DNA of 64,000 nt, taken from contig JACRAU010000015.1 of the NCBI GenBank assembly GCA_016234655.1, positions 124,001-188,000 of the forward strand. Direction: 5' to 3'. The DNA is from Betaproteobacteria bacterium. Its GTDB lineage: Bacteria > Pseudomonadota > Gammaproteobacteria > Burkholderiales > Thiobacillaceae. Position numbers and translations under genes: made by a program. Below, one piece after another: positions 63,463-64,000 of this stretch; the first letter of the stretch is position 1; the number at the start of each line of letters is the position of its first letter. The notes below the pieces were generated by a model. That model made no database searches. It saw only the letters and a list, made by a program, of their open reading frames with translations, and was not told where the DNA came from.

Positions 63463-64000
63463 GCCGGGCTGGCTGCAACCGCCAGAAACGCCCCGAAGGG
63501 CCATCGGGCGGGCAAAACCCGCTCGATGGCCTGGGCCAAGCCGCCGCCATTCGGCAGGAACACGGCGCTGCCATGCGCGCTGTCGCTCAGCCCCACTTCA
63601 TGCAGCAGGGCGCGCGCCTCGCCCAGGCTATGCCAATGGGCGCTGCGATAACCGCCCTGGCCGCCGTCGCGGCCTTTCTGTAAATGAAGCAGGCTGTGCC
63701 GGTTGAGTAGGCCGAGCACGATGCGCCGCCGCGCCACCCGCAGCATCTCCCGCACGAAACCGATTTGATCCTCGACGAAGCAGAGCGAGGCGACCGCGAC
63801 TGCGGCATCGAATTGTTTGTCCGCGAAGGCCAGGTGGGTGCCGTCGCCGGTCAGATGGTTTTCCGTGCCGGCGCCGTGCTGCCGGGCGTAGACGATGCGT
63901 TCGGGGTCGGGGTCGAGGCCGGTGACGCGATAGCCGGCCTGAGCAAAACGCCGGGTGAATTGTCCCGTGCCGCAGCCGACGTCGAGCAGGCTGGCGCCGG
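63459..64000 (-). CDS. Class I SAM-dependent methyltransferase, C-terminal part
   Basis: The frame runs to the window edge; the start is outside. Near the edge it reads [21 protein letters not shown], the SAM-binding motif I, then [16 protein letters not shown] (motif post-I), [21 protein letters not shown] (motif II) and [15 protein letters not shown]-like motif III. Methyltransf_11/25 type; substrate unknown. Stop TAA overlaps the htpG stop in opposite sense. Confidence 0.88.
   Translation of the reverse strand, partial: GASLLDVGCGTGQFTRRFAQAGYRVTGLDPDPERIVYARQHGAGTENHLTGDGTHLAFADKQFDAAVAVASLCFVEDQIGFVREMLRVARRRIVLGLLNRHSLLHLQKGRDGGQGGYRSAHWHSLGEARALLHEVGLSDSAHGSAVFLPNGGGLAQAIERVLPARWPFGAFLAVAASPA

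Overview
This window looks like a chromosomal segment of a motile, GC-rich betaproteobacterium. The evidence is the set of neighbourhoods: gloB/methyltransferase/rnhA/dnaQ, bamD with rluD-pgeF, hemH/hrcA/nadK/recN and fur/bamE/dapB, plus a two-operon flg cluster. A flavocytochrome c sulfide dehydrogenase pair (cytochrome plus flavoprotein) suggests it can oxidise sulfide, which would fit a sulfur-oxidising lineage such as Thiobacillaceae-like bacteria. That genus-level idea is inference; no rRNA lies in the window.

Layout. 0-2.3 kb: start of gloB (cut by the edge), a methyltransferase-like gene, rnhA and dnaQ, and a small copper-chaperone-like gene. 2.3-15.8 kb: flagellar rod/hook region. flgN, flgM and flgA point left; a diguanylate cyclase gene and the operons flgBCDEFG and flgHIJ-KL point right. 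Promoter sequences reveal the hierarchy: matching sigma-54 (-24/-12) elements precede flgB and flgH, and sigma-28 elements precede flgM and flgK. 15.8-37 kb: housekeeping and accessory genes (mfd, a YihY permease fused to a cyclic-nucleotide domain, a DUF1015 gene, the three-gene AmmeMemoRadiSam set, ispD, relA, bamD, rluD, pgeF, a ZIP transporter, rimO, a Nudix hydrolase, mnmA, a GST, gltX). 37-38 kb: tRNA-Val and tRNA-Asn flank two small AT-richer orphan genes. 38-42 kb: an aminotransferase, uvrB and a secreted SCP2-like protein.

42-50 kb is the most unusual part. A leftward Mla/MCE-type lipid-transport operon has a permease, a half-length ATPase without a Walker A motif, an MCE protein and a lipoprotein. 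Diverging from it is a tightly overlapping module: an SH3-domain secreted protein, an M48 protease, a CHASE2 adenylate cyclase and a class II cyclic-nucleotide phosphodiesterase. A 265-bp MITE-like element with terminal inverted repeats and a 5-bp target duplication (CTTAG) sits in codon 3 of the SH3 gene. It keeps the frame and supplies a replacement ATG. 50-64 kb: fccB/fccA-like genes, hemH, hrcA, nadK, a 580-bp gap with strong stem-loops, recN, fur, bamE, dapB, an MHYT-PAS-GGDEF-EAL regulator, htpG and a partial methyltransferase.

Repeats are of three kinds: GC-rich palindromes (three copies, one read through in frame inside mfd), GTAG-headed REP-like hairpins on stop codons (two genes), and the MITE. 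No CRISPR array, rRNA, intact transposase or prophage was seen. Second-messenger genes recur: c-di-GMP enzymes at 3.9 and 58.6 kb, cAMP synthesis and breakdown at 46.8-49.8 kb, and a cyclic-nucleotide sensor fused to a permease at 20 kb.
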